Shown piece by piece: positions 8,604 through 18,863 of a stretch of 63,779 bases of DNA. The notes beneath the pieces are model-generated. The model searched no databases. It saw nothing but the letters and a program-made list of their open reading frames with translations, and was not told the DNA's origin. A program made the translations under genes and the position numbers. The stretch is from the NCBI GenBank assembly GCA_016124905.1, contig WGMV01000031.1, positions 1 through 63,779 on the forward strand. The letters run 5' to 3'. The stretch's first letter is position 1, and every line of letters begins with the position of its first letter. This DNA comes from a bacterium (GTDB lineage Bacteria > Pseudomonadota > Alphaproteobacteria > Rickettsiales > RI-342).

Positions 8604-10040
8604 TCATGCCGCCGTTCCACCCACGGTCAACCCGTCGATGCGCAGTGTCGGCTGCCCCACCCCTACCGGCACGCTCTGCCCGGCTTTTCCGCAGGTGCCG
8701 ATGCCGTCATCCAGGCGGGCATCGTTGCCAATGGCGGTGATGCGCGTCAGCACATCCGGTCCGTTGCCGATAAGGGTAGCCCCTTTGATGGGGGAGGTGA
8801 GGCGCCCATCCTCGATCAGGTAGGCCTCCGATGCCGAAAACACGAATTTGCCCGAGGTGATATCCACCTGGCCGCCACCAAAATAAGGGGCATAAATGCC
8901 GCGTTTCACGCCTTGGATGATTTCCTCCGGCGTTTGCTCGCCTCCGAGCATATAGGTATTGGTCATGCGCGGCATCGGCGCGCAGGCGTAGCTTTCGCGT
9001 CGCCCGTTGCCGGTAGGTTTTTGTCCCATCAGCCGCGCATTCATCCGGTCATGGATGAAGCCTTTTAAAATACCATCCTCAATCAGGGTGGTGCAGCCGC
9101 TCGGTGTGCCCTCGTCGTCAATGGTGATGGAGCCACGCCGGTCGGGCAGGGTGCCGTCATCCACAATGGTAACCCCCTTGGCCGCCACGCGTGTGCCCAC
9201 CTTGTTATGGAAGGCCGAGGTCTGCTTGCGGTTGAAATCGCCCTCCAGCCCGTGCCCGATGGCCTCATGCAGCAGCACGCCGGGCCAGCCCGGCCCAAGC
9301 ACCACATTATATTCCCCCGCGGGCGCGGCAATCGCGTCCAGGTTAATCAGGGACTGACGCAGCGCGTCATCGGCGATTTTTTGCCATTCATGCGGCTGCA
9401 TATACCGGTCAAACCCGAAGCGTCCGCCCGCGCCGGCGCTCCCCCGTTCCAGCCTGCCGTCCTGTTCCACCACCACGCTCACATTCAGCCGCACCAGCGG
9501 GCGCACATCGGTCGCCCACACGCCGTCGCTGCGCAGAATGCCCACCACCTGCCATTCGCTGTAGATGCTCACGCTCACCTGCCGCACGCGGTTATCCTTG
9601 CGGCGCACATACTGATCGATGCTCTGCAGCAGGGCGATCTTCTCCGCCTGCGGCACCTGGCCGATCGGGTTGGCCTCGGTGTAAAGCGGGGCATGGGCGG
9701 GCTGTTCGCCCACATCCGCATGTGCCGCATGGTTGCCTTTCAGAAGCGAGATGGTTTCCGCCGCCCGTTTCAAACTTGGCATATCCAGGCGCGAACTATG
9801 CGCATAGGCCACCGTCTCATCCAGAATACCCCGCAGGCCGAACCCGCTGGAGCTGTTCTGCGAGGCCTGCCTCAGGCGCCCGTCATCCCAGGCCAGCTGC
9901 TCGGAATAGAGTTTTTCAAGGAATAATTCACCGTCGTCCAGCCCGTGCAGCGCCTCGTTGGTAAAGCGCGCAAGCTCTTCCTGTCCCAGATGGTTAGGGT
10001 GCAGCAGCTGCTCCGATAAAATGCTGAAATGGTCGGCCAT
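8604..10040 (-). CDS. tldD: Metalloprotease TldD
   Basis: Subunit of the TldD/TldE zinc protease that degrades unfolded or modified peptides (for example microcin B17 precursors, and CcdA). The 478-residue protein has the zinc motif HEAIGHGLEGD at 258-268 (H258, E259, H263) and the C-terminal CGKAGQSVPVGVGQPT block, both diagnostic of TldD as opposed to TldE. Its partner gene tldE/pmbA is not in the window. It is transcribed divergently from the cytochrome oxidase operon across a gap of about 100 bases. The usual length and intact motif suggest a functional protease subunit. Confidence 0.95.
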   Translation of the reverse strand: MADHFSILSEQLLHPNHLGQEELARFTNEALHGLDDGELFLEKLYSEQLAWDDGRLRQASQNSSSGFGLRGILDETVAYAHSSRLDMPSLKRAAETISLLKGNHAAHADVGEQPAHAPLYTEANPIGQVPQAEKIALLQSIDQYVRRKDNRVRQVSVSIYSEWQVVGILRSDGVWATDVRPLVRLNVSVVVEQDGRLERGSAGAGGRFGFDRYMQPHEWQKIADDALRQSLINLDAIAAPAGEYNVVLGPGWPGVLLHEAIGHGLEGDFNRKQTSAFHNKVGTRVAAKGVTIVDDGTLPDRRGSITIDDEGTPSGCTTLIEDGILKGFIHDRMNARLMGQKPTGNGRRESYACAPMPRMTNTYMLGGEQTPEEIIQGVKRGIYAPYFGGGQVDITSGKFVFSASEAYLIEDGRLTSPIKGATLIGNGPDVLTRITAIGNDARLDDGIGTCGKAGQSVPVGVGQPTLRIDGLTVGGTAA

Positions 10041-10065
10041 ATATGAATCGCATAAGGAAAATCAG

Positions 10066-10092
10066 TTGAAATATACGGACAAGCTCTATAAA
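10066..10092 (+). promoter_or_regulatory. Candidate promoter of the cytochrome oxidase operon
   Basis: TTGAAA (10066-10071) and TATAAA (10087-10092) lie in the tldD-coxB gap, about 50 bases before coxB. The boxes are good but the spacer is only 15 bases, so confidence is limited. Confidence 0.35.
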
Positions 10093-10142
10093 AACGCAAG
10101 CGAGCTGCGAAAAAATCTACATGTAGCGAAATGGAAGGCCAC

Positions 10143-10997
10143 ATGGTACGCAAAATACTTTATATAGTACAATCCGTTATCGCCACGCTACTGCTGGCGA
10201 ATCCCGCAATGGCGTTTGAGCTTCCCGGCAGGGGAGACGGTCATCCGGTTCCGTGGCAGCTTGATTTTCAAGTGCCTGCCACCCCGGTGATGGAAATGCT
10301 CAATGGCATGCATAACGAGCTGCTGGTCATCATCACCTGCATCAGCGTGTTCGTGATGGGCCTTCTCGGCTACACCTGCTGGCGTTTCAGCGCCAAGCGC
10401 AACCCGGTGCCGAGCAAAAATTCGCACAACACCATGCTGGAAATCGTCTGGACCACCATCCCGGTGCTCATCCTGGTGATCATCACCATTCCCGCGCTGC
10501 GCACCCTCTATTACATGGACAAGACCGAGCATGCCGACATGACGCTGAAGGTCGTCGGCTATCAATGGTACTGGCACTACGAATACCCCGATCAGCAGAT
10601 CGGCTTCGACAGCTACATCAACCGCGATGCCGACCCCGCCAAAGGACAGATTCGCCTGCTGGAAGTCGATAACCGCCTGGTCATTCCCGTGGATACGAGC
10701 GTTCGCGTGCTGGTCACGGGGGCGGATGTGAACCACAGCTTCGCCATGCCCGCCTTCGGCGTGAAGCGCGACGCCATTCCCGGCAAGCTTAACGAGACCT
10801 GGTTCCGCGCCACGCGTGAAGGCACGTACCGCGGCCAGTGCTCGGAGCTTTGCGGCAAGGATCACGGCTTCATGCCGATCGTGATCGATGTCGTTTCCAA
10901 GGAGAAATTCGCCGCATGGGTGGCTGAAGCGAAAACCAAATTCGCCATCAGCCAGGACAATGCGCCCGCTGCGTCCACCCTTGCTTCCGCTCAATAA
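10143..10997 (+). CDS. coxB: Cytochrome c oxidase subunit II
   Basis: Carries the CuA centre that takes electrons from cytochrome c in the aa3-type oxidase. A signal peptide (about residues 1-24, ending PAMA) and two membrane helices are followed by a periplasmic cupredoxin domain with the QWYWHYEYP aromatic motif. The CuA ligands are H198 and C233/E235/C237/H241/M244 within CSELCGKDHGFM. GGAAGG at 10133-10138 favours the ATG at 10143 over an in-frame ATG at 10131. First gene of the oxidase operon coxB-coxA-ctaB-coxF-ctaG-coxC. No haem-binding C-terminal extension is present. Confidence 0.96.
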   Translation: MVRKILYIVQSVIATLLLANPAMAFELPGRGDGHPVPWQLDFQVPATPVMEMLNGMHNELLVIITCISVFVMGLLGYTCWRFSAKRNPVPSKNSHNTMLEIVWTTIPVLILVIITIPALRTLYYMDKTEHADMTLKVVGYQWYWHYEYPDQQIGFDSYINRDADPAKGQIRLLEVDNRLVIPVDTSVRVLVTGADVNHSFAMPAFGVKRDAIPGKLNETWFRATREGTYRGQCSELCGKDHGFMPIVIDVVSKEKFAAWVAEAKTKFAISQDNAPAASTLASAQ

Positions 10998-11026
10998 TCA
11001 AGCCAACTTCCTATTCAGGACTTTGA

Positions 11027-12637
<1,611 letters not shown>

Positions 12638-12643
12638 GGAAAA

Positions 12644-13555
12644 ATGACCCACGTCATCGCATGGAAAGATGTGGAGGAAGTGGCGGCGACGCCATCTTCC
12701 TCCCTTCGTGATTTCTGGCAGCTGTTGAAACCCCGCGTCATGACGCTTGTGGTATTCTGCGGGGCGGTGGGCATGTGGCTCGCGCCGGGTAATCTTCATC
12801 CTTTCCGCGCCTTCATGGTCGTGCTGTGCATCGCCATGGCCACCGGCGCCAGTGGCGCTTATAACATGTGGTACGAGCGCCGCACGGACGCCCTGATGCA
12901 GCGCACGAAAAACCGCCCCATTCCCGGCGGCCGCATCCAGCCGGATGACGCACTCAGCTTTTCCATTTTTCTGAATCTCTTTTCCGTCATGATCCTCGGC
13001 ATGGTGGCCAACTGGCCGGCTGCTTTTTGCCTGCTGGCCGCCATTCTTTCCTATTGCTGGCTTTACACCATGTTCCTGAAGCCCCGCACGCACCAGAATA
13101 TCGTCATCGGCGGCATCGCTGGCGCGCTTCCGCCGCTCATCGGCTGGATGGCAGTCACCGGTGAAATGGCCTTGCTGCCCTGGTTGATGGTGGCCATCAT
13201 TTTCTTTTGGACGCCGCCGCATTTCTGGGCGCTCTCCCTCTACCGCCATGATGACTATAAACATGCGGGTATCCCCATGCTGCCGGTAGTGAAGGGGGAA
13301 ATCACCACCCGCCGCTACATCATGGGCTACACGCTGCTGCTGGCCGTCATCGCCACCGCGCCGCTCTATTTTCGCGAGCTCGGCTGGGTCTATTTGGCGG
13401 CCTGTGTGCCGTTGAACGGCTGGATGCTGCTGGCCGCATGGAAGCTGCTTCGCCATGGCACACCGCAAAATGCCATGAAGCTGTTTGGCATTTCCATCCT
13501 CTATCTCTTCGGCCTGTTCGGTGCCATGGTGCTGGATTACGCGGTGGGGGCCTAG
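12644..13555 (+). CDS. ctaB: Protoheme IX farnesyltransferase (heme O synthase)
   Basis: Integral membrane UbiA-family prenyltransferase that converts haem b to haem o, the precursor of haem a for this oxidase. The first aspartate-rich motif runs from N74 to D82, followed by M-Q-R-T-K-N-R-P; the second lies near YRHDDYKHAG. About nine membrane helices are visible over 303 residues. It lies 6 bases after coxA, and its stop codon directly abuts a small coxF-like gene. The heme A synthase (ctaA) that would complete the pathway is not in the window. Confidence 0.94.
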   Translation: MTHVIAWKDVEEVAATPSSSLRDFWQLLKPRVMTLVVFCGAVGMWLAPGNLHPFRAFMVVLCIAMATGASGAYNMWYERRTDALMQRTKNRPIPGGRIQPDDALSFSIFLNLFSVMILGMVANWPAAFCLLAAILSYCWLYTMFLKPRTHQNIVIGGIAGALPPLIGWMAVTGEMALLPWLMVAIIFFWTPPHFWALSLYRHDDYKHAGIPMLPVVKGEITTRRYIMGYTLLLAVIATAPLYFRELGWVYLAACVPLNGWMLLAAWKLLRHGTPQNAMKLFGISILYLFGLFGAMVLDYAVGA

Positions 13556-13678
13556 ATGCCGCTTTCCCCGCTACATAAAAAGCAACGCGCCAAAAACTTC
13601 GCCCTGCTTGCCATATTGCTGGCGATGATGGCCGTGTTCTTTGCCATTACGGTGATCCGCCTCGGCAGCGCGTCATGA
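13556..13678 (+). CDS. coxF: CoxF-like small membrane protein of the oxidase operon, 40 residues
   Basis: A short gene between ctaB and ctaG. The ATG follows the ctaB TAG without a gap, and the TGA overlaps the ctaG ATG (ATGA). The product starts with a basic stretch (HKKQRAKN), has one membrane helix of about 20 residues and ends in ITVIRLGSAS. This size, the N-terminal KK-RAKN pattern and the terminal VIRLG match the small protein commonly found at this position in alphaproteobacterial cox operons. A role in oxidase assembly or stability is inferred from position only. It is easily missed by gene finders because of its length. Confidence 0.8.
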   Translation: MPLSPLHKKQRAKNFALLAILLAMMAVFFAITVIRLGSAS

Positions 13679-14229
13679 AGGGCGACATCGGGCGGCGAAA
13701 CCGCAACCTGGCCATTAATTGCACCGCTATTGTGATTGGGATGCTTCTGCTAGCCTATGCCTCGGTGCCGCTTTACCGCATTTTCTGCCGCGTAACCGGC
13801 TTTGCCGGCACCACCCAGTTTGCCACCAAAATCCCGTCCACCATCGTCAAAGACCGTAAAATCACCGTGCAGTTCAACAGCGATGTCGCGCCCGGTCTTC
13901 CCTGGCATTTCAAGCCTGAAAAAAGGGAAGTGGAGGTGATGATCGGCGAAAACCGCCTGGTTTTTTTCGATGTGGAGAATAAATCCGACCACATGACCTA
14001 CGGCGTGGCGAGTTACAACGTCACCCCCGTAAAAGTGGGGGCCTATTTCAACAAAATTAAATGTTTTTGTTATAACAAGCAGCCACTGCAACCGCATCAG
14101 AAGGCCACCATGCCCGTTTCCTTTTTTATCGACCCCGATTTTATGAAGGATCCTGACATGAAGGACGTGGATACGGTGACTTTATCCTATACTTTTTTTT
14201 CCTCTACCGATAAAAATCCCGCTAACTAG
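13675..14229 (+). CDS. ctaG: Cytochrome c oxidase assembly protein CtaG/Cox11 (CuB insertion)
   Basis: Periplasm-facing copper chaperone that delivers copper to the CuB site of subunit I. The 184-residue protein has one N-terminal membrane helix (about 12-32) and the copper-binding CFC motif at 130-132 within KIKCFCYNKQ, as in the Cox11 family. The start overlaps coxF by four bases. The 3' end shows an 18-bp perfect tandem duplication that includes the stop codon (14218-14253), so a second in-frame stop follows 18 bases later. coxC follows after 38 bases. Confidence 0.95.
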   Translation: MKGDIGRRNRNLAINCTAIVIGMLLLAYASVPLYRIFCRVTGFAGTTQFATKIPSTIVKDRKITVQFNSDVAPGLPWHFKPEKREVEVMIGENRLVFFDVENKSDHMTYGVASYNVTPVKVGAYFNKIKCFCYNKQPLQPHQKATMPVSFFIDPDFMKDPDMKDVDTVTLSYTFFSSTDKNPAN

Positions 14230-14253
14230 CCAACCCCCGCTAACTAGCCAACC
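14218..14253 (+). repeat. 18-bp perfect tandem duplication across the ctaG stop codon
   Basis: The unit CCCGCTAACTAGCCAACC occurs at 14218-14235 and again at 14236-14253. The first copy carries the last ctaG codons and the stop; the second repeats them downstream in the same frame. Replication slippage is the simplest explanation. Confidence 0.95.
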
Positions 14254-14267
14254 TATGAGTGTGACCC

Positions 14268-15089
14268 ATGGCCCACAGCAAACCACAGCATGATTTCCAC
14301 CTGGTAAATCCAAGCCCCTGGCCCATTTTGATGAGCTTTGCCATGCTTAGCCTGACGCTCGGCACCGCGCTTTTCATGCATGAGCATAAATTCGGCGAAG
14401 TGTTGATGGGCGTCGGTCTCATTTCCATCCTCAGCATGATGTATACCTGGTGGCGCGATGTGGTGCGCGAAAGCATGGTGGACCATGCGCATACTCCCAT
14501 TGTCCGTCGCGGTTTGCGCGCAGGCATGGCGCTTTTCATCGTCTCGGAGATCATGTTTTTCTTCGCCTTTTTCTGGGCCTTCTTCAACGCCAGCCTCATG
14601 CCCGTCCAACCGTTGACCGATGTCTGGGCCATGGCCAAGGGCGTCTGGCCGCCAAAAGGCGTGGAAGTGCTGGACCCCTGGCACCTGCCGTTCATGAACA
14701 CGCTGATCCTGCTGCTTTCCGGCACCACGGTCACCTGGGCGCACCATGCGCTTCTACATAACGACCGCAAGGGGCTGATTCAGGGCCTGGCCTGCACCGT
14801 GGCGCTCGGCATCTTCTTCACCAGCGTTCAGGCATATGAATACCATCATGCTGTTTTCAAGTTCAAAGACGGCATCTATTCCTCCGCCTTTTACATGGCC
14901 ACCGGTTTCCATGGCCTCCACGTGCTGATCGGCACCATCTTCCTGCTGGTTTGCCTGCTGCGCGCCCGCCGTGGCCACTTCACGCCGGAACAGCATCTGG
15001 GCTTTGAATTCGCCGCCTGGTACTGGCACTTTGTGGACGTGGTCTGGCTCTTCCTGTTCATGTTCGTCTATGTCTGGGGCAATGCCTGA
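14268..15089 (+). CDS. coxC: Cytochrome c oxidase subunit III
   Basis: Seven-helix core subunit of the aa3 oxidase that stabilises subunit I and the D-channel. The 273-residue protein starts with the family's H-x-F-H-L-V-x-P-S-P-W-P pattern and shows the conserved SEIMFFFAFFWAFF helix, the TGFHGLHVLIG segment and the C-terminal WYWHFVDVVWLFLF. Helices 1-2 and 3-7 are arranged as in the mitochondrial-type subunit. It follows ctaG after 38 bases and is followed by the DUF983 gene 21 bases on. No loss of key residues is evident. Confidence 0.96.
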   Translation: MAHSKPQHDFHLVNPSPWPILMSFAMLSLTLGTALFMHEHKFGEVLMGVGLISILSMMYTWWRDVVRESMVDHAHTPIVRRGLRAGMALFIVSEIMFFFAFFWAFFNASLMPVQPLTDVWAMAKGVWPPKGVEVLDPWHLPFMNTLILLLSGTTVTWAHHALLHNDRKGLIQGLACTVALGIFFTSVQAYEYHHAVFKFKDGIYSSAFYMATGFHGLHVLIGTIFLLVCLLRARRGHFTPEQHLGFEFAAWYWHFVDVVWLFLFMFVYVWGNA

Positions 15090-15110
15090 TCGGGCGGATA
15101 GGTTGCACAG

Positions 15111-15479
15111 ATGGAAGCGATAGGGCTGTCTCGCATCGTCAGGTCGGCCCTGTTGCTTCGCTGCTGCAACTGCATGAAGGGCCATGTCTATAGTGGCGTT
15201 TTGAACGTTGCGAAAACCTGCGATGTTTGTGGATTTCCGCTCGCTAAACACGAAGCGGGCGATGGCCCGGCTTTCTTTGTCATGACTTTTTTATGCCTGT
15301 TGGTGTCTGCTCTGGCTGGCTGGGTTGAACTGGCGTTCGCCCCGCCCTTGTGGGTGCATGCGCTTTTATGGCCTTTTGTAACGCTGGGGCTTGGCCTATA
15401 CCTGTTAAGGGTGGTCAAAGCGGCGATGATCGGTCTGGAGATCAAAACCCTGCCTGAAAATTTCAAGAATAAGCCATAG
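15111..15479 (+). CDS. DUF983 family membrane protein
   Basis: Small integral membrane protein of unknown biochemical role that regularly sits between subunit III and surf1 in alphaproteobacteria. The 122-residue protein has an N-terminal CxxC pair (RCCNCMKG, about 18-25), a second CxxC (CDVCG, about 38-42), the GDGPAFF motif (about 50-56) and two membrane helices after that. The paired cysteines suggest metal binding, possibly a zinc ribbon. An oxidase-related role is inferred from the genomic context only. Confidence 0.88.
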   Translation: MEAIGLSRIVRSALLLRCCNCMKGHVYSGVLNVAKTCDVCGFPLAKHEAGDGPAFFVMTFLCLLVSALAGWVELAFAPPLWVHALLWPFVTLGLGLYLLRVVKAAMIGLEIKTLPENFKNKP

Positions 15480-15486
15480 GTTTTTC

Positions 15487-16212
15487 ATGTTTAAACCCAA
15501 GCTGATACCGACCCTCGTGACGGTGCCATGCCTGCTCATGGTGATTGCGCTGGGCTGCTGGCAGGTTCAGCGCCTGCAATGGAAGGAAGCCCTGCTTGCC
15601 AATCTGAGCGAGGAGCTCTCCAGCCCGCCCAAGCCCCTGGACGACGACATGCTGCGCACGCCGCTTGAGCGCTTCCGCTTCCGCCATGTGAATTTTGACG
15701 CCAGCCTTCCGGCCCATACGCCGGCCACATTTGCCGCCAAATATTACAAAGGCTCACTCGGTTATAACGTGGTCAGCGCCGCGCAATTGCCTTCGGGCGG
15801 GGAGGTGCTCGTCAATCGCGGCTGGATTCCCCAAGCCATGCGCGATAGCTTTTTGATGAAAGAATCCAAGCGCGATAAGCCCGAGCATATCCAGGTGGAG
15901 GGCATGATGCGCGCCCTGCCGCCTCAGGGGCTTTTTGTACCCAACAACACCCCGAAGGATAACATGTGGTTCTGGTACGATGCGCCCGCGCTGAAAGAGG
16001 CATTGGGCATGCAGTCCGTTCCCTCCATGGTGGTGGATGCCACGCGCATTGAACCCGCGGCTAATTACCCCATGACGGCCAAGGCGGAAATCACGCTGCG
16101 CAATGACCATCTCATGTATGCCCTGACATGGTTCGGCCTGGCCCTGGCCCTGGCGGTGATTTATGTCGTGTATCATCTGCAATTGGAAAAAAGGCCGAAA
16201 TCCGATGATTAA
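15487..16212 (+). CDS. surf1: SURF1-family cytochrome oxidase assembly protein
   Basis: Assembly factor that helps insert haem a into subunit I. The 241-residue protein has the expected topology: one N-terminal helix (about 8-22), a large periplasmic domain and a C-terminal helix (about 208-230) before a basic tail. The first helix is followed by GCWQVQRLQWKE, the canonical family motif. NRGWIP and the later ITLRNDHLMYALTWFGLA are also conserved. It lies 7 bases after DUF983, and its last 8 bases overlap thrC. Confidence 0.93.
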   Translation: MFKPKLIPTLVTVPCLLMVIALGCWQVQRLQWKEALLANLSEELSSPPKPLDDDMLRTPLERFRFRHVNFDASLPAHTPATFAAKYYKGSLGYNVVSAAQLPSGGEVLVNRGWIPQAMRDSFLMKESKRDKPEHIQVEGMMRALPPQGLFVPNNTPKDNMWFWYDAPALKEALGMQSVPSMVVDATRIEPAANYPMTAKAEITLRNDHLMYALTWFGLALALAVIYVVYHLQLEKRPKSDD

Positions 16213-17596
16213 GCCGCTCACCTATATCAGCACGCGTGGCGATGCCGAGCCTGTCGGTTTCGACGATGTGCTGCTGGCGGGCATGGCGCCGGACGGTGGG
16301 CTTTATGTACCCTCCAAATGGCCGCACATCACCCTCCCGCAATGGACCAAACTCTCCCAGGCGCCCTATCAGACGTTGGCCACCGCCATGCTCACGCCCT
16401 TCATGCAGGGCAGCAGCCTTCTGCCGCAGCTGGATGAAATCGTGGAAGAGGCCTATCGCGGCTTTCATCATGCCGCCATTGCGCCGCTGGTGCAGCTGAG
16501 CGCGGATGAATGGGTGCTGGAACTGTTTCACGGCCCGACCCTGGCGTTCAAGGACGTCGCCCTGCAGTTCCTCGGCCAGTGCCTGCGCCGCATGCTGGAA
16601 ACCAGGCAGCAGCAGGTCACCGTCATCGGTGCGACGTCGGGCGATACTGGCTCCGCTGCCATCGAAGCCTGCCGCGGCAACCCGAACATCCGCTGCGTTA
16701 TCCTGCACCCGCATGGTAAAATCAGCCATGTCCAGCGCCTGCAGATGACCACCGTGCCGGATGACAACATCCACAACATCGCCATCGACGGCAGCTTCGA
16801 CGATTGTCAATTTCTGGTGAAGCAGCTTTTCGCCGATGCCGAATTTCGTCAGAAGCTTCGGCTGACAGCCGTCAATTCCATCAACTGGTGCCGCATCATG
16901 GCCCAGTCCGTTTATTATGCCTATGCGGCGCTGCGTCTAGGCGGTCCATGGCAGTCGGTGAACATGGTGGTGCCCACGGGTAATTTCGGCAATATCTTCG
17001 CCGGTCATGTCGCCCGCCACATGGGCCTGCCGCTCGGTCGTCTGGTGGTCGCAACCAACCGCAACGATATCCTCTCGCGCCTATGGAACGAGGGCGATTA
17101 CCATACACGTTCCGTCGAGCACAGCCTCGCCCCGAGCATGGATATCCAGGTGGCCAGCAACCTGGAGCGCCTGTTGCTGGAGGCCGACCACGGCCCCGCG
17201 CCGCTCACCAAACAGATGCGCGCCCTGCGCGAGGAAGGCGGCTTCCAGCTCAAGGGGGCGCCGCTCAGCTATTTGCGCAAACGCATGGCCGCAGGCAGTG
17301 CGGGTGACGAGGATATTGCCGCCACCATCCAGCAGGTGCATCAGCAAACCGGCATGGTGGTGGATCCGCATACGGCGGCTGGCATCCATGTGGGCCGCCA
17401 GATGAAACTGCAAGGTCCCACCGTCTATCTGGCCACCGCGCACCCGGCCAAATTCCCCGATGCCGTGCACAAGGCCATCGGCCTTAACCCGGCATTGCCG
17501 CCCCACCTGTCCGATTTAACCACGCGCAAGGAACGGTTCGATGTCATGCCAAACGACATCGCCAAGCTGCGCGGCTACCTGCAGAAATCAGCCTGA
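16205..17596 (+). CDS. thrC: Threonine synthase
   Basis: PLP enzyme that turns O-phosphohomoserine into threonine. The ATG lies within the 3' end of surf1 (8-base overlap) and gives the standard start YISTRG near residue 7; the in-frame ATG at 16163 would only extend into surf1. The PLP lysine is K116 in HGPTLAFKDVALQ. GATSGDTGSAA, the phosphate-binding loop, follows. The 463-residue length is that of the bacterial and fungal class. The surf1-thrC-M16 peptidase order is common in alphaproteobacteria, so the linkage with the oxidase genes is ancestral and need not reflect shared function. Confidence 0.95.
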   Translation: MIKPLTYISTRGDAEPVGFDDVLLAGMAPDGGLYVPSKWPHITLPQWTKLSQAPYQTLATAMLTPFMQGSSLLPQLDEIVEEAYRGFHHAAIAPLVQLSADEWVLELFHGPTLAFKDVALQFLGQCLRRMLETRQQQVTVIGATSGDTGSAAIEACRGNPNIRCVILHPHGKISHVQRLQMTTVPDDNIHNIAIDGSFDDCQFLVKQLFADAEFRQKLRLTAVNSINWCRIMAQSVYYAYAALRLGGPWQSVNMVVPTGNFGNIFAGHVARHMGLPLGRLVVATNRNDILSRLWNEGDYHTRSVEHSLAPSMDIQVASNLERLLLEADHGPAPLTKQMRALREEGGFQLKGAPLSYLRKRMAAGSAGDEDIAATIQQVHQQTGMVVDPHTAAGIHVGRQMKLQGPTVYLATAHPAKFPDAVHKAIGLNPALPPHLSDLTTRKERFDVMPNDIAKLRGYLQKSA

Positions 17597-17597
17597 T

Positions 17598-18863
17598 ATG
17601 AATATGAAACAAGAAACCACTGTTCTGGAAAACGGCCTGCGCGTCGCCACCATCACCATGCCGCATGCGCAGAGCGTGGCCATCAGCATCGCGGTCAATG
17701 CGGGTGCGCGCAGCGAAACGGAAAAAGAACACGGCATCGCTCATTTTCTGGAGCACATGGCCTTCAAAGGCACCGAGCGCCGCTCCGCCCGCCAGATCGC
17801 CGAGGAATTCGATGCCATCGGCGGCAACCTGAACGCCTACACCTCCATGGAACACACGGTCTATTATGCGCGCATGCTGCCGCATGACTTGCCGCTGGCC
17901 GCCGACATCCTGGCCGACATCATGTGCAATTCCACCTTCGTGCAGGAGGAGATGGAGCGCGAACGCCAGGTCATCCTGCAGGAAATCGCCATGCATCACG
18001 ATGCACCGGAAGACATGGTGCTGGATCAGTTCACGGCCCTGGCCTATCCGGGCCAGATGCTCGGCCGCAGCATTCTCGGCACAAATGAATCTATCACCAC
18101 GGCCGACCGTGACATGCTCAAGCATTTCACCACGCGCTATTACGGCATGAAAAACATTGCGCTCATCGCCACCGGTGCGGTGGAGCATCAGCAGCTGGTG
18201 GATATCGCCCGCCGCTATTTCAGCAGCGCGCCGCAAGGGGAGGGTAATGTCATCCCCACGGCCGCATACGGCGGCGGCGTAAAACTGGTGGAGGCTGACT
18301 TCGAGCAGTGCCATGTGCTGGTGGGCTACAACGCCGTATCGGTGCATCACCCGCATTACCGCGCCGCACAGGTGATGGCCACGGCGCTTGGCGGCGGCAT
18401 GTCCTCGCGCCTGTTTCAGGAAATCCGTGAGAAGCGCGGCCTTTGCTATACCGTCAATTCCTTCGTTTCCAGCTACATCGACACCGGCCTGCTCGGCGTT
18501 TACGCCGCCTGCGGCGAAGACCATGCCGATGAACTTTTATCCGTCATTGCCGATGAGCTGCGCGGCTTTGCCGCCACCATTACCGAGGATGAGCTGCAGC
18601 GCGCGAAAAACCAGCTTCGCGCGGGCATCCTGATGGGGCTTGAAAGCCCTGGCGGCCTGGCGGAAACACTTGGCCGACATATGCTCTATTATGGCACCTA
18701 CAAACAGCCGCAAACGGTGATCGACGCCATCATGGCCGTCACGCGTGAGGAGGTAGGTCTTTTGCTGAACGAATGCCTCAAGAGCAAGCCCACCGTATGT
18801 GCCCTGGGACTTACCGCCAAATGCCCGGATGAAACGTCGCTGCTGAAGCGCTTCGCCAATTAA
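17598..18863 (+). CDS. M16 zinc metallopeptidase, mitochondrial processing peptidase-like
   Basis: Inverted-motif zinc protease related to the beta subunit of the mitochondrial processing peptidase. The motif HFLEH at 49-53 supplies two histidines and the catalytic glutamate E52; E129 is at the right distance (76 residues) to be the third ligand. GGNLNAYTSMEHTVYYA and the C-terminal half GLCYTVNSF are typical. It begins one base after the thrC stop; an alternative ATG lies 6 bases on. The natural substrate is not evident. Its stop codon shares bases with the stop of the convergent gene at 18860-20347. A second M16 gene lies at 49922. Confidence 0.92.
   Translation: MNMKQETTVLENGLRVATITMPHAQSVAISIAVNAGARSETEKEHGIAHFLEHMAFKGTERRSARQIAEEFDAIGGNLNAYTSMEHTVYYARMLPHDLPLAADILADIMCNSTFVQEEMERERQVILQEIAMHHDAPEDMVLDQFTALAYPGQMLGRSILGTNESITTADRDMLKHFTTRYYGMKNIALIATGAVEHQQLVDIARRYFSSAPQGEGNVIPTAAYGGGVKLVEADFEQCHVLVGYNAVSVHHPHYRAAQVMATALGGGMSSRLFQEIREKRGLCYTVNSFVSSYIDTGLLGVYAACGEDHADELLSVIADELRGFAATITEDELQRAKNQLRAGILMGLESPGGLAETLGRHMLYYGTYKQPQTVIDAIMAVTREEVGLLLNECLKSKPTVCALGLTAKCPDETSLLKRFAN

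Noticed and set aside
8389-8607. 72-codon minus-strand frame in the AT-rich gap before tldD
   Set aside because: It overlaps the tldD 3' end, lacks a ribosome site, and its composition (Ser, Leu, Lys) reflects AT-rich DNA only.
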